Source of the DNA: Candidatus Competibacteraceae bacterium
GTDB lineage: Bacteria; Pseudomonadota; Gammaproteobacteria; Competibacterales; Competibacteraceae
DNA: 52,185 nt
Reading direction: 5' to 3'
Assembly: GCA_027492875.1 (NCBI GenBank)
Contig: JAPUDV010000070.1
Span: 17,125 to 69,309, forward strand
Shown: positions 36,609 through 45,944 of the stretch, piece after piece
Position numbering within the stretch: the stretch's first letter is position 1
How the letters are laid out: each line of letters starts with the position of its first letter
Notes under the pieces: model-generated
Seen by the model: the letters and a program-made list of their open reading frames with translations, nothing else
Databases searched by the model: none
Told to the model about the DNA's origin: nothing
Program-made: the position numbers and the translations under genes

Positions 36609-37660
36609 TCGGTCTGACGCCCGAACGAATTGCTCAGGAACTTCAGTCCTTCAACGCCAGGTTGACCCAGGGTGCCCGGACCCTGCACGGTTTGGGCGAG
36701 ATCGAGACCGGCGTGTCTCCCCGGGATGCGATCCATCGGGAAGACAAGCTGACGCTGTATCGCTATCGGCCCCGGGTGGAAAAACCGCATCCGGTGCCGT
36801 TGCTCATCGTCTATGCCTTGGTCAACCGGCCCTATATGATGGATTTGCAGGAAGATCGGTCCATGATCCGCAGCCTGCTGGACGCTGGCCTGGATGTCTA
36901 TCTGATCGACTGGGGCTATCCGGACGCCGCTGACCGCACATTGAGCTTGGCGGACTATATCCAGCGCTACATGGGTCATTGCGTGGATGCCCTGCGCGAG
37001 CGCTGCGGGCAGGATGCGATCAATCTGCTGGGGGTATGCCAGGGCGGCACCCTCAGTCTGTGTTTTTCGTCGCTCTATCCGGAGAAAATCCGCAACCTCA
37101 CCGTCATGGTGACGCCGGTGGATTTCCACACGCCGGACAATTTGTTGACCCACCTGATCCGGCATGTAAACGTGGACTTGCTGGTCGATACTCTCGGCAA
37201 CCTGCCGGGTCAGTTGCTGAATTTTACCTTTCTATCGCTTAGCCCGTTTCGGCTGACCGGACAGAAGTACGTGGATTTGATCGATATCCTCGACGACGCC
37301 CAGGCATTGAAAAACTTTCTGCGGATGGAAAAGTGGATATTCGATAGCCCCGATCAGGCCGGCGAGGCGTTCCGCCAGTTCGCCAAGGATTTCTTTCAGC
37401 AAAACAAGTTGGTCAGGGGCGAGACGAGCATCGGCGACCGGCGGGTGGATCTGGCGAATGTCACCATGCCAGTGCTGAATGTGTACGCCACTCAGGACCA
37501 TCTGGTGCCGCCCGCCGCTTCCAAGGCTCTGGCGGAATGTTGCGGCAGCCGGGATTACATGGAATTTTCCTTCCAGGGCGGTCACATCGGCATTTACGTC
37601 AGCGCCCGCGCCCAGCGGGAAGTTTCACCGACTGTCGCGACCTGGTTGCTGGCGCGCTAG
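36605..37660 (+). CDS. phaC: Class III poly(3-hydroxyalkanoate) synthase PhaC
   Basis: 351 residues, the length of class III PhaC (355 in Allochromatium). Alpha/beta hydrolase fold with lipase-like box GVCQGG (nucleophile Cys145), Asp298 (ATQDHLVP) and His327 (GGHIG). It polymerises 3-hydroxyacyl-CoA into PHA, forming a heteromer with PhaE, whose stop codon it overlaps (ATGA). The C-terminus is converging with phaR. Confidence 0.97.
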   Translation: MIGLTPERIAQELQSFNARLTQGARTLHGLGEIETGVSPRDAIHREDKLTLYRYRPRVEKPHPVPLLIVYALVNRPYMMDLQEDRSMIRSLLDAGLDVYLIDWGYPDAADRTLSLADYIQRYMGHCVDALRERCGQDAINLLGVCQGGTLSLCFSSLYPEKIRNLTVMVTPVDFHTPDNLLTHLIRHVNVDLLVDTLGNLPGQLLNFTFLSLSPFRLTGQKYVDLIDILDDAQALKNFLRMEKWIFDSPDQAGEAFRQFAKDFFQQNKLVRGETSIGDRRVDLANVTMPVLNVYATQDHLVPPAASKALAECCGSRDYMEFSFQGGHIGIYVSARAQREVSPTVATWLLAR

Positions 37661-37741
37661 AGCGCATCGCTGTCGGTCGTGACGCGGCGTTCAATCCAGA
37701 AAGGGTAGTGCAAACAGGATTGCGAGGGGTCGCGCGGCCGC

Positions 37742-38299
37742 TCAATCGGTTCGGTCTTTCCGCGCCTTCTGGGGCTTTTCCCGCTCGCTGCTTGAAAGCG
37801 AACTATCGGCTTGGGTGGCTTGGGATAGGGGGGCTAATTCGCTGACCGTCTCCGGCGGGACGTAGGGCTTCTGAAAGCGCTCGTTGACGCTTTTCCACAA
37901 CGAGAGGTTGTGCTCCACCAGCTCGGTGATCATCGCCAGCGGATTTTTGCCGATAAACGTGCGCATCTGTTCCCGAAACAGGTGCTGCTGGTCCACGAAC
38001 GCCTGCAAGCTTTTCTCCAGATAGTTGCCCATCATGCCCTGCAGGGTATCACCGTAGAAACGGATGATATGCGCCAGCACTTCCGCAGTGAAAATCGGAT
38101 TGCCCTGTTCTTCCTGCTCGCTGATGATTTGCAGCAGAATTCCGCGCGTGATGTCGGTGTTGGTGCGAGCGTCGATGACGTGGAAAACGGCGCGTTCCAA
38201 CACGAGTTGCTTGACATCCTCAAGCGTAATGTAGCTGCTGATGGCCGTGTCATAGAGCCGGCGGTTCGGGTACTTCTTGATCGTGCGCGGTTCGCTCAT
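37742..38299 (-). CDS. phaR: PHA synthesis repressor PhaR
   Basis: 185 residues from the ATG at 38299; another ATG lies 3 codons upstream and neither has a clear ribosome site. The N-terminal DNA-binding region IKKYPNRRLYDTAISSYITL is diagnostic of PhaR, followed by the PHB accumulation regulatory domain. In the known model PhaR represses phasin genes and leaves DNA when it binds nascent PHA granules. It lies 60 bases downstream of phaB on the same strand. Confidence 0.95.
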   Translation of the reverse strand: MSEPRTIKKYPNRRLYDTAISSYITLEDVKQLVLERAVFHVIDARTNTDITRGILLQIISEQEEQGNPIFTAEVLAHIIRFYGDTLQGMMGNYLEKSLQAFVDQQHLFREQMRTFIGKNPLAMITELVEHNLSLWKSVNERFQKPYVPPETVSELAPLSQATQADSSLSSSEREKPQKARKDRTD

Positions 38300-38359
38300 G
38301 GCGGGCATATAAAAGCGGCGCGGCGCCGGCTGGAAGGCGAGCGCCGCGCGGTTCAGGGC

Positions 38360-39103
38360 TCAGCGGAAGTAGAGACCGCCGTTAACGGTGACGTCTTCGC
38401 CGGTCAGGAAACCGCCATCCTCGGCAGTCATGAAGGCGACGGTGCGGCCGATTTCGGAAGGCTCGCCCAGACGACCTACTGGAATGGTCTTGACGATGGA
38501 CGCCAGCACGTCTTCGCGGATAGCCCGCACCATCTCGGTGCCGATATAACCGGGCGAAATGGAGTTGACGGTGACGCCCTTCTTAGCGCATTCCTGCGCC
38601 AGCGACTTGGTGAAGCCGTAGACCGCCGCCTTGGTCGCCGAGTAGTTGGTCTGGCCGGCCTGGCCCTTGATGCCGTTGACCGACGAGATGTTGACGATAC
38701 GGCCCCAGCCCCGTTCCACCATCTTCCCGTAGACCTGCTTGGTCATGTTGAACATGCTGTTCAGGTTGGTGTTGATGACGGCGATCCACTGTTCCGGGGT
38801 CATCTTGTGAAACATGGCGTCGCGGGTGATGCCGGCGTTGTTGACCAGAATTTCGATCGGGCCGACTTCCGCCTCGATCTTCTTGCACGCTTCGGCGCAG
38901 GACTCGAAATCGGTGACATCAGCCAGATAGACCGGAATGTCGAGGCCTTCGGCCTTGCGGTCGGCCTTCCACTTGTCCACGGCCTCTTGGCTGAGACCGT
39001 TGTAGTCGACCGCGACAGCACGGCGGCCCTGTTCGACCAGCGCCTTGCACATGGCCGTGCCCAAACCACCGATACCACCAGTAACGACTGCGACTCGAGA
39101 CAT
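38360..39103 (-). CDS. phaB: Acetoacetyl-CoA reductase
   Basis: 247 residues from the ATG at 39103, with GAGGAG about 8 bases upstream. Short-chain dehydrogenase with the cofactor motif TGGIGGLG (8-15), the NNAG strand, and catalytic Ser/Tyr/Lys (NISSVNG and NYSATKAA). The reaction is NADPH-dependent reduction of acetoacetyl-CoA to (R)-3-hydroxybutyryl-CoA, the PhaC monomer. It follows phaA by about 30 bases. Confidence 0.96.
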   Translation of the reverse strand: MSRVAVVTGGIGGLGTAMCKALVEQGRRAVAVDYNGLSQEAVDKWKADRKAEGLDIPVYLADVTDFESCAEACKKIEAEVGPIEILVNNAGITRDAMFHKMTPEQWIAVINTNLNSMFNMTKQVYGKMVERGWGRIVNISSVNGIKGQAGQTNYSATKAAVYGFTKSLAQECAKKGVTVNSISPGYIGTEMVRAIREDVLASIVKTIPVGRLGEPSEIGRTVAFMTAEDGGFLTGEDVTVNGGLYFR

Positions 39104-39134
39104 TAGGGACTTCTCCTCGGATTTTTGGTTGGAA

Positions 39135-40316
39135 TCAATCGCGTTCGACGGCCAAGGCAACGCCCTGGCCGCCGCCGATGCACAGGGTCGCAAGACCCTT
39201 CTTGGCGTCACGGCGAACCATTTCGTGCAACAGGCTCACCAGAATGCGGCAACCGGAAGCGCCGATCGGGTGGCCCAGCGCGATGGCGCCGCCGTTGACA
39301 TTCACTTTGCTGGTGTCCCAGCCCATTTCGCGGTTGACGGAGATCGCCTGGGCGGCGAACGCTTCGTTGGATTCGATCAGGTCGAGCTGCTCCACCGTCC
39401 AGCCGGCCTTGCGCAGGCAGGCGCGGGAGGCCGGAATCGGACCCGTGCCCATGATTTTCGGATCGACGCCGGCCTTGGCGTAAGCAGCGATGCGGGCCAT
39501 CGGTTTGAGGCCGAGGTCGCGGGCGATACTGGCGGCCATGACCACGACGGCCGCCGCGCCGTCGTTGATGCCGGAGGCGTTGCCAGCGGTGACGCTGCCG
39601 TCCTGTTTGAACGCTGGCCGCAGCTTGGCCAGACTGGCGGCGGTGGTGCCGGCCCGAGGGAATTCGTCGGTATCGAACGCAATCGGCGCGCCCTTGCGCT
39701 GGGGGATCTCGATCGGCACGATCTCGCCCTTGAACTTGCCATCGCGAATCGCGGTGGTGGCTTTATCCTGGGAGGCAGCGGCGAAGGCGTCCTGATCCTC
39801 GCGGGAGATACTCCACTGGGCGGCGATATTCTCGGCCGTGATCCCCATGTGGTAGTGGTTGATGGCGCAGTGCAAGCCTTCGCTCAACATGGAATCCGTC
39901 AGCCTGGCGTCACCCATGGTGGTGCCGCGGCGCGAGCCGAGCAGGAGGTGCGGGGACAGACTCATGTTTTCCTGGCCGCCGGCGATCACGATCCGGTTGT
40001 CGCCATCGCGGATGGATTGATAGGCCAGATGCACGGCTTTCAGACCGCTGCCGCAGACCTTGTTGATGTTCAGGCAGGGCACTTCGATGGGCAGTCCGGC
40101 GTTCAGCGCCGCAGTGCGAGCCGGGTTTTGGCCGGTGCCGGCAGTCAGCACCTGGCCAAGAATCACTTCGTCAATCTGTTCTGGCTTGATCCCGGTTTTT
40201 CCGAGCAGACCCTGAATGATCTTGGCGCCCAGGATGTTGGCCGGGACCACCGACAACGAACCCATGAAGTTGCCGATTGCGGTCCTGGCGGCGGCGACGA
40301 TGACCACGTCTTCCAT
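39135..40316 (-). CDS. phaA: Acetyl-CoA acetyltransferase (beta-ketothiolase)
   Basis: 393 residues, the usual thiolase length. Active-site Cys88 ([11 protein letters not shown]), histidine in GHPIGASG and Cys379-type residue in CIGGGQG. It condenses two acetyl-CoA to acetoacetyl-CoA, starting PHB synthesis. GGAGG precedes the ATG. First gene of phaA-phaB-phaR; a TTGACA (40541-40536, minus) upstream could belong to its promoter. Confidence 0.97.
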   Translation of the reverse strand: MEDVVIVAAARTAIGNFMGSLSVVPANILGAKIIQGLLGKTGIKPEQIDEVILGQVLTAGTGQNPARTAALNAGLPIEVPCLNINKVCGSGLKAVHLAYQSIRDGDNRIVIAGGQENMSLSPHLLLGSRRGTTMGDARLTDSMLSEGLHCAINHYHMGITAENIAAQWSISREDQDAFAAASQDKATTAIRDGKFKGEIVPIEIPQRKGAPIAFDTDEFPRAGTTAASLAKLRPAFKQDGSVTAGNASGINDGAAAVVVMAASIARDLGLKPMARIAAYAKAGVDPKIMGTGPIPASRACLRKAGWTVEQLDLIESNEAFAAQAISVNREMGWDTSKVNVNGGAIALGHPIGASGCRILVSLLHEMVRRDAKKGLATLCIGGGQGVALAVERD

Positions 40317-40664
40317 CGAGTTAACCTCCGGATAGCCCCGTTGTGTTGAAAACCGTCATTGTGTTGGCGAGAGACACCTTGCGCCGCGCATCAGCAACAT
40401 ACGAGCACAAAAATATTTAGGAGTAGCGAGAGGAACGTTCAAGGCCACGATAATACGGTTCGCGACCGGCGACAATGGCAAGAACTCCGCTCTCGACTGA
40501 TTTAGGCGCAACATACTGAAGCTTGCCATAATCCTTGTCAACCGATTCTGGCATTGCAGCATCGGGCGGCCGTGCGGGCATGGCGTCGCTTCAGGAGGGT
40601 ATCGCCGTCCGGGGCGTGGCTGACCCGCATGCGGCCGTGCGGGCATGGCGTCGCTTCAGATGTT
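40317..40664. other. Intergenic region upstream of phaA with direct repeats
   Basis: A 348-base gap with no supported gene. A minus-strand TTGACA (plus 40536-40541) is a perfect -35 box, but the best -10 (TATGTT) is 20 bases away, so the phaA promoter is not settled. The right-hand part contains two identical 29-bp direct repeats. Confidence 0.5.
40566..40659. repeat. Two 29-bp identical direct repeats
   Basis: The 29-base unit beginning GCGGCCGTGCGGGCATGG and ending TCGCTTCAG occurs at 40566-40594 and 40631-40659, offset by 65 bases. The 36 bases between are unrelated. The unit is not part of a gene I can support. Two copies alone do not make a CRISPR. Confidence 0.85.
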
Positions 40665-41675
40665 TCAAGGTGAGCTGGGCTGCGGAGCGGCCGGCGGTAG
40701 CTCGAAATGCACCAACAGGGTCGCCTGCCACAGGGTGCAATTATCGTCGCTGATCATGAAAAACCGTCGGTCCCGATAGCGGGTCAAGCCCTCGAAATTA
40801 TCCAGCAGCCAGCCTTGGCTGCTGTCGAGAACCGCCACATCGACCACCGGTAACGGCGTTTCCCCTCCCGCCGGCGGCAGTTCGGTGCGGCGCAGGCTGA
40901 TGATCAGAGGCCGCAGCGGGGTGACGAAAGCGCGCTCCAGCGTCAGCAGGCTGCCGTCGGGCAGTGCTTCCATGGCGACCAGGGCGCTGCCGGGCGCGGA
41001 CCCGAGCGGATAGCGCCAGAACCGGCCGTCGCCGGTGAAGAGGCGTATTTGGCCGGCTGGGTCGTCGCGCAATGGCGCCTCGGTTCCGGTCAGCACGCCC
41101 CAGCGCGGATCGAGGGTCACCGCTTCCAGTGCTTGATTGATGTCGTGGTAGTTATGTAGATCTCGCAGAAGAGCGGGCAAGGGTTCCTCGCCCCGCCATT
41201 GGCCGGTGGGACTGTAACGAACCACGCGCGGCCTGATTTCGAACGAAACCAGCAGTTCGGTATCGCCCGGTATCCGGTTGTCGCCGTTGCGGATGGCCAA
41301 GCCCTCGGCATCGTCGAAAGGCTGCCGGACGGGTTGGTCGGATACGTCCAGCAGCGGGTAGGCGGCCACCACTTGCACCCCGGTCAGTATCCCGCGCGAG
41401 TCGAACTCCGGCCGTAAATGGAACAGCCCGCCGATGTCGGAGATGGCGTACAACAGCCCCGCATCCTCGTCCCAGGCCAGGTCGGACAGGCCGCACAACT
41501 TCAGACCGTTGAACTCGGCGCTGGTCAATCGCAGCGCACCGAGCCAGCGAATGCCGGCATAGGTATCTCCGGGGCCGAGCGGGTCGGCGAGCGTGATAGG
41601 CGTTGCCTGGAATTCCCGGGCGCAAGCACTTTGCAGGGTGAAAATCAGCATGAGAACTGGAAACAGGCGGAACAT
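40665..41675 (-). CDS. Exported phytase-like esterase domain protein
   Basis: 336 residues from the ATG at 41675, preceded by GGAG at 6 bases. The N-terminal signal peptide MFRLFPVLMLIFTLQSAC could be a lipoprotein signal (Cys18 or 19 region). The rest fits the esterase-like activity of phytase family (PF13449) propeller: LSDLAWDEDAGLLYAISDIGG, FDDAEGLAIRNGD and LLDNFEGLTRY. The substrate is unknown. It is divergent from the CoA ligase gene. Confidence 0.8.
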   Translation of the reverse strand: MFRLFPVLMLIFTLQSACAREFQATPITLADPLGPGDTYAGIRWLGALRLTSAEFNGLKLCGLSDLAWDEDAGLLYAISDIGGLFHLRPEFDSRGILTGVQVVAAYPLLDVSDQPVRQPFDDAEGLAIRNGDNRIPGDTELLVSFEIRPRVVRYSPTGQWRGEEPLPALLRDLHNYHDINQALEAVTLDPRWGVLTGTEAPLRDDPAGQIRLFTGDGRFWRYPLGSAPGSALVAMEALPDGSLLTLERAFVTPLRPLIISLRRTELPPAGGETPLPVVDVAVLDSSQGWLLDNFEGLTRYRDRRFFMISDDNCTLWQATLLVHFELPPAAPQPSSP

Positions 41676-41770
41676 GTGAACTCCATCACGGCAGCGGGAC
41701 GGGACGACGATTGAGGCAGTCATGCTACCATTTCAGCAACGTATTCAAAGACGAGGCAAGGGCCAGTAGC

Positions 41771-43081
41771 ATGAAGGTACCGGTCTGGAATCCGGCGATT
41801 GAGTTCCTGGAGCGGGAGGCGCTCGAGCGCTTGCAGCTCGCCAATCTGCGCAAAACGGTGGCGTGGGCGCTGAAAACCCCCTTTTACCGGCGGCGGCTGG
41901 CCGAGGTTGGCTTGCGCCGCCCCGAAGACATCTTCAGCCTGCGCGACCTGCGCGGCATTCCCTACACCACGAAGGAGGATCTGCGCGAGTCCTACCCTCG
42001 CGGCCTGCTGGCGGTCGAACTGGAGCAGGTGGTGCGACTGCATACCTCCAGCGGCACCACCGGCATGCCGACCGTGATTTACCACACTCAGGCCGATCTC
42101 GACGGCTGGACCGAACTGGTGGCCCGTTGCATCGTCGCCACTGGCGCCAGCCGCCGCGACGTGTTCCAGAACATGACCCAGTACGGGCTATTCACCGGTG
42201 GCTTGGGCCTGCATTACGGCGCCGAGCGGGTGGGGATGCTGGTGATCCCGGCCAGCTCCGGCAACACCAGCCGCCAGATTCAGTTGATGCGGAATTTTCA
42301 GACCAGCGTGGTGCACGCCACGCCCAGCTATTTGTTGCACCTGCACTCGGCGCTGGCAGACGCGGGGGCCGACACCGGCCCGCCGAGCTTGCGCAAGGCG
42401 TTCATCGGCGCCGAACCGCATTCGGAGGAAACCCGCCGCAAGATCGAAATGCTGTTCGGTGTCGATGCCTACAACTCCTACGGGTTGAGCGAGATGAACG
42501 GTCCCGGCGTGGCGTTCGAATGCCTGTACAAGACCGGTCTGCATCTATGGGAAGACGCCTACCTGCTGGAAGTGATCGATCCTGATAGCTTGCAACCCTG
42601 CGCCGAGGAGGAAACCGGCGAGATCGTGCTGACCACGCTCCAGCGACAGGCCACGCCGCTGCTGCGCTACCGTACCCGCGATCTTTCTCATCTGGTCGGC
42701 GGTCACTGCCCTTGCGGGCGCGGCCACCGCCGACTGGCGCGAATCAAGGGCCGCAGCGACGACATGCTGATCGTCAACGGGGTCAACGTCTTTCCGTCGC
42801 AGATCGAGGAGGCGCTGATGAAGGCACCGGAAGTCGGCACCAATTATCTGATTCAGGTCGAGAAGCGCGGGGCGCTGGACCGGCTGGCGGTCAAGACCGA
42901 AATCCACGCCAAGCTGTTCGCCGGCGATGCGCGCGTGCTGGGTGACTTGCGCGAGCGCATCGCCGAACGGATCCATTCCGCCATTCTGGTCAAGCCCTCG
43001 GTCGAACTGCACGAACCGGGTAGCCTGCCCGTGTCCGAGGGCAAGGCCCGACGGGTGGTGGACCTGCGGCCGGCGTTCTAA
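41771..43081 (+). CDS. PaaK-type phenylacetate-CoA ligase family protein
   Basis: 436 residues from the ATG at 41771. Adenylate-forming enzyme with P-loop HTSSGTTGMPT near 97-107, motif AYNSYGLSEMNGPG, and C-terminal domain with GRSDDMLIVNGVNVFPSQIE. The length and motifs fit PaaK. Paralogs activate other aryl or unknown acids, and no phenylacetate catabolism genes are adjacent, so the acid is not certain. It is divergent from the phytase-like gene; no clear ribosome site. Confidence 0.88.
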   Translation: MKVPVWNPAIEFLEREALERLQLANLRKTVAWALKTPFYRRRLAEVGLRRPEDIFSLRDLRGIPYTTKEDLRESYPRGLLAVELEQVVRLHTSSGTTGMPTVIYHTQADLDGWTELVARCIVATGASRRDVFQNMTQYGLFTGGLGLHYGAERVGMLVIPASSGNTSRQIQLMRNFQTSVVHATPSYLLHLHSALADAGADTGPPSLRKAFIGAEPHSEETRRKIEMLFGVDAYNSYGLSEMNGPGVAFECLYKTGLHLWEDAYLLEVIDPDSLQPCAEEETGEIVLTTLQRQATPLLRYRTRDLSHLVGGHCPCGRGHRRLARIKGRSDDMLIVNGVNVFPSQIEEALMKAPEVGTNYLIQVEKRGALDRLAVKTEIHAKLFAGDARVLGDLRERIAERIHSAILVKPSVELHEPGSLPVSEGKARRVVDLRPAF

Positions 43082-43248
43082 ACGGGGAGAGGACGAGGAG
43101 AGGGCCGAGTAACCCGGCGTGTTTGTGGATAGCCGTTCGGGGCAGGTCGGCACTGCTCAAGGAAAGCGCGTACCGGGTGAAGGCGATCTAAGCGTTCCTC
43201 TCCGAGTTGTGGAATCACCGTTTCGAACCACCCCGGCGCCGCGCGCCA

Positions 43249-43270
43249 CCCCTCCTTGGACAAGGCGGGG
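43249..43270. repeat. Palindromic repeat after the CoA ligase gene
   Basis: CCCCTCCTTG (43249-43258) and CAAGGCGGGG (43261-43270) form an inverted repeat with one mismatch and a 2-base centre. It lies in the 253-base convergent gap between the CoA ligase and the AI-2E family gene, which otherwise shows nothing recognisable. It resembles dispersed intergenic palindromes. Confidence 0.55.
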
Positions 43271-43334
43271 AGATTTCACAACCGGTATGGGAGCGCTATA
43301 TATCGGGTTTGTAGCACGCCACCGGACCCGGAGC

Positions 43335-44429
43335 CTAATCGATGTAGAAGATGCTTTTGAGGTACTCCTCGTGGGCGTGGCGCAGGACCACCGCGATCAC
43401 CGCCGCCACCGGTAGCCCCAGCAGGACGCCGAAGAAGCCGAACAGATGGCCGCCGGCCAGCACTGCGAACAGTACCGCCACGGGGTGCAGGCCGATGCGA
43501 TCACCGACCAGCTTCGGGGTCAGCACGAGATCGCTGATCAACTGGCCGACGCCGAACACGATCAGCACCGGAACCACGCTCAGCAGGTTGTGGTACTGGA
43601 GGACCGCGACGATGCTGGCGACGCCAACACCGGTGATCAGCCCCAGGTAAGGCACGAAACTCACCAGCCCGGCCAACACGCCGATCAGCAGCGAGGATTG
43701 CAGCCCGATGACCGCCAGCCCAGTCGAATAGATCACCGTCAGCGCCCCCATGACCACGAACTGGCCGCGCAGGAACGCGCCGATCACCTGATCGGATTCT
43801 CGCGCCAACGCGCTGACCATCGGTTCGATGCGCCGCGGCAGCAGGTCGTGAACCCGGGCGACCAGCAGGTCCCAGTCGCGCAGCAGGTAAAAGGTGACCA
43901 CCGGCACCAGCACCAGGTTGGCCAGCCAAGCGAAAATCGCGTCGGACGATTCCCGGAACGAACGCAGGAGGCCGGTGGCCAGATCAGCGACATTATCGGC
44001 GTATTTGAGCAGTTCCGTGCGCAACTGGCTGAAGTCGAATGACTCGGGATCGACGTCCAAGGTGTCGCGCAACCAGGGCAAAACGCTGGCGTTGAACCCG
44101 TCGATATAGTCCGGCAGTCGGTGCAACAGCCCCTTGAACTGGTGGGTGAGCACCGGGATTACCAGTAAAAGCAGCAGCAGCAGGCCGAGCACGAGCGCGC
44201 CGAATACCAGGCTGACCGCCCAGGACCGCGACAGCTTGCGCGCCTCCAGCCGGTCGATCAGCGGGTCGCCCAGGTAGGCCAGCAGGGCGGCGAACAGAAA
44301 CGGCGTCAATACCGGCGCCAGCAGGTACAGCAGAATGGCGGAAACTGCGGCGACGAGTAGCCAGAAGCGCGCCTGCGGTGGACCGGGCAGTCTGGATTGT
44401 TGAGGGGCGGGCTGTTTTTCGAGAATCAT
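43335..44429 (-). CDS. AI-2E transporter / PerM family membrane protein
   Basis: 364 residues from the ATG at 44429, which overlaps the pgsA stop (ATGA). It has about eight membrane helices and the family signature LVSFVPYLGLITGVG with LVLTPKLVGDRIGLHPVAVL. Members include PerM and TqsA; transport of autoinducer-2 is shown only for a few, so the substrate is open. The coupling to pgsA suggests a role in the envelope. Confidence 0.9.
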   Translation of the reverse strand: MILEKQPAPQQSRLPGPPQARFWLLVAAVSAILLYLLAPVLTPFLFAALLAYLGDPLIDRLEARKLSRSWAVSLVFGALVLGLLLLLLLVIPVLTHQFKGLLHRLPDYIDGFNASVLPWLRDTLDVDPESFDFSQLRTELLKYADNVADLATGLLRSFRESSDAIFAWLANLVLVPVVTFYLLRDWDLLVARVHDLLPRRIEPMVSALARESDQVIGAFLRGQFVVMGALTVIYSTGLAVIGLQSSLLIGVLAGLVSFVPYLGLITGVGVASIVAVLQYHNLLSVVPVLIVFGVGQLISDLVLTPKLVGDRIGLHPVAVLFAVLAGGHLFGFFGVLLGLPVAAVIAVVLRHAHEEYLKSIFYID

Positions 44430-45019
44430 GACGACGGTGGCGGGCGGTTGGAGGGATGGCGGCGCTGGCGCCAGGCGCTGCGGCCCCAGCGCCCGACATA
44501 GGCCACGCCGCTCCAGATGGTGGTCAACGCGGTCAGGCCGATCAGGGTTTCCAGCAGTCGCGCCGGCAGCGGCATGATCCCGTGGTTGGCGACGACCGCA
44601 AGCACCAGCATCAATTGCAGCAGGGTGTTCAGCTTGCTGATCATCAGCGGCGCGGCCTGAAAGCGCGCGATCAGAAAATGATAGCCGATCGCGCCGCCGA
44701 CGATGAGGGCATCCCGTACCAGCACCAGCGCCACCAGCCAGCCCGGCAGTTCGTGCAGCCAGCCCAGCGCCAGGATCGCGCCCAGTAGCAACAGCTTGTC
44801 GGCGATGGGGTCGAGGATGCCACCTAGTTCGCTGGTCCAGCCGTAGTATTTGGCCAGGAATCCGTCCAGCGCGTCGGAGACGCCAGCGACCACGAACAGC
44901 ACCAGTGCCGCACCATAGCGCTCCTCCAGCAGCAGCCACAGAAAAGGCGCCACGAGCAGGATCCGCAGGCCGGTGATGAGATTGGGAATATCGCGGGGTT
45001 TCACAGGTAACGGTGCCAT
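44426..45019 (-). CDS. CDP-alcohol phosphatidyltransferase (PgsA-like)
   Basis: 197 residues with about five membrane helices. The catalytic motif is visible as SDALDGFLAKYYGWTSELGG followed by ILDPIADK: D-G-x2-A-K-x8-G-x3-D-x3-D, with Lys where the consensus has Arg. The likely reaction is phosphatidylglycerophosphate or cardiolipin-type synthesis from CDP-diacylglycerol. The Arg-to-Lys change and the lack of a nearby uvrC leave the exact substrate open. Confidence 0.85.
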   Translation of the reverse strand: MAPLPVKPRDIPNLITGLRILLVAPFLWLLLEERYGAALVLFVVAGVSDALDGFLAKYYGWTSELGGILDPIADKLLLLGAILALGWLHELPGWLVALVLVRDALIVGGAIGYHFLIARFQAAPLMISKLNTLLQLMLVLAVVANHGIMPLPARLLETLIGLTALTTIWSGVAYVGRWGRSAWRQRRHPSNRPPPSS

Positions 45020-45185
45020 GCCAGCGCCGTCCGTTTTCGGAGGCTGCGCGTGCTCGCTGGGTTTGAGCGTCGCCTAAGCATAACTTAGCTGAATCCCGCC
45101 GAACAGCGGCCTGGAAATACAACTAGAATGAGAGAGTCCAGCGAGCGACGGCCCCGTTCCGGAAAGGCCGGATGGAGGATACGAA

Positions 45186-45719
45186 ATGACCGAACCCACG
45201 CAAACCAGCCGCCTGGTTCAGGCGTATGACCGCATGATGGAGCGGGTGAAAATCCGTCTGGAAGAACTGGAACAGGCCGAACGGGAGGCGTTGCCGCAAC
45301 TGCGCGCCAGCATCGAGCACGCGGCGGAAAAGGCGGTGGAACTGGGCGAATTGACCCGCGAGGAAGCCCGCTTGATCGGCGGCTATTTGAAACGCGATCT
45401 GGAGGATGCCGGTCAGTATTTGACGACCACCGGTCAAGATTTGCGCGCTTGGCTGCAATTCGATTTGGAGCTGCTCGAAGACCGCGTGCTGGAATTTTTT
45501 CAGCGCGGCGTGGATCAATCGCGGCTGGATCTGCTGGCGTTCGAAGTACCGCCGGCGGAGCTGGAGACCGAGCGGTATCGCGGCGGCGAGATTACCGGAC
45601 CCGGCGCCCTGCAATGCGAAAATTGTGGGGAATTAATGATCTTTCGCGCCAGCGCGACGATCGCGCCTTGTCCGGTTTGTGGGGGTACGAACTTCGCGCG
45701 TGCGACCGAAGGGTCGTGA
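45186..45719 (+). CDS. YbeL-like zinc-ribbon protein (DUF1451)
   Basis: 177 residues. A long alpha-helical N-terminal part (about 1-130, with QAYDRMMERVKIRLEEL) is followed by a C-terminal zinc ribbon CENCG...CPVCG (about 147-168). This is the layout of E. coli YbeL (160 residues), whose function is unknown. GGAGG stands 7-8 bases before the ATG. It is transcribed towards a strong terminator. Confidence 0.88.
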   Translation: MTEPTQTSRLVQAYDRMMERVKIRLEELEQAEREALPQLRASIEHAAEKAVELGELTREEARLIGGYLKRDLEDAGQYLTTTGQDLRAWLQFDLELLEDRVLEFFQRGVDQSRLDLLAFEVPPAELETERYRGGEITGPGALQCENCGELMIFRASATIAPCPVCGGTNFARATEGS

Positions 45720-45857
45720 GCTTTGCCGAATAAGTATAAACCCTGATTGATCTGTCAATCGTCCCGATTTACGGCTTGGCCGGATTGTTTTTAACTAAGC
45801 GCCGCTTGAGCTGGTTTTTACAGCGAAGCGTGTTTTAAGCTCAATATCCTGTACTTT

Positions 45858-45889
45858 AACCGCCAGCCGGATCTGCTGGCGGTTTTTTT
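45858..45889 (+). terminator. Strong intrinsic terminator
   Basis: AACCGCCAGC (45858-45867) and GCTGGCGGTT (45875-45884) pair over 10 bp around a 7-base loop, followed by a T-run to 45889. It ends the ybeL-like transcript, or a small RNA from the 138 bases before it. Confidence 0.9.
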
Positions 45890-45944
45890 ATGGCCGCCGC
45901 CAGGTGAATGTCGTCGATTGGAAGCGGCGGGGAAGGCGTGGCGT

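Noticed and set aside
40516..40541. Sigma-70 promoter for phaA
   Set aside because: The -35 TTGACA is perfect, but the best -10 lies at a 20-base spacing and matches 4 of 6; recorded in the gap note only.
40566..40659. CRISPR array
   Set aside because: Only two 29-bp copies, one 36-base spacer and no cas genes in the window.
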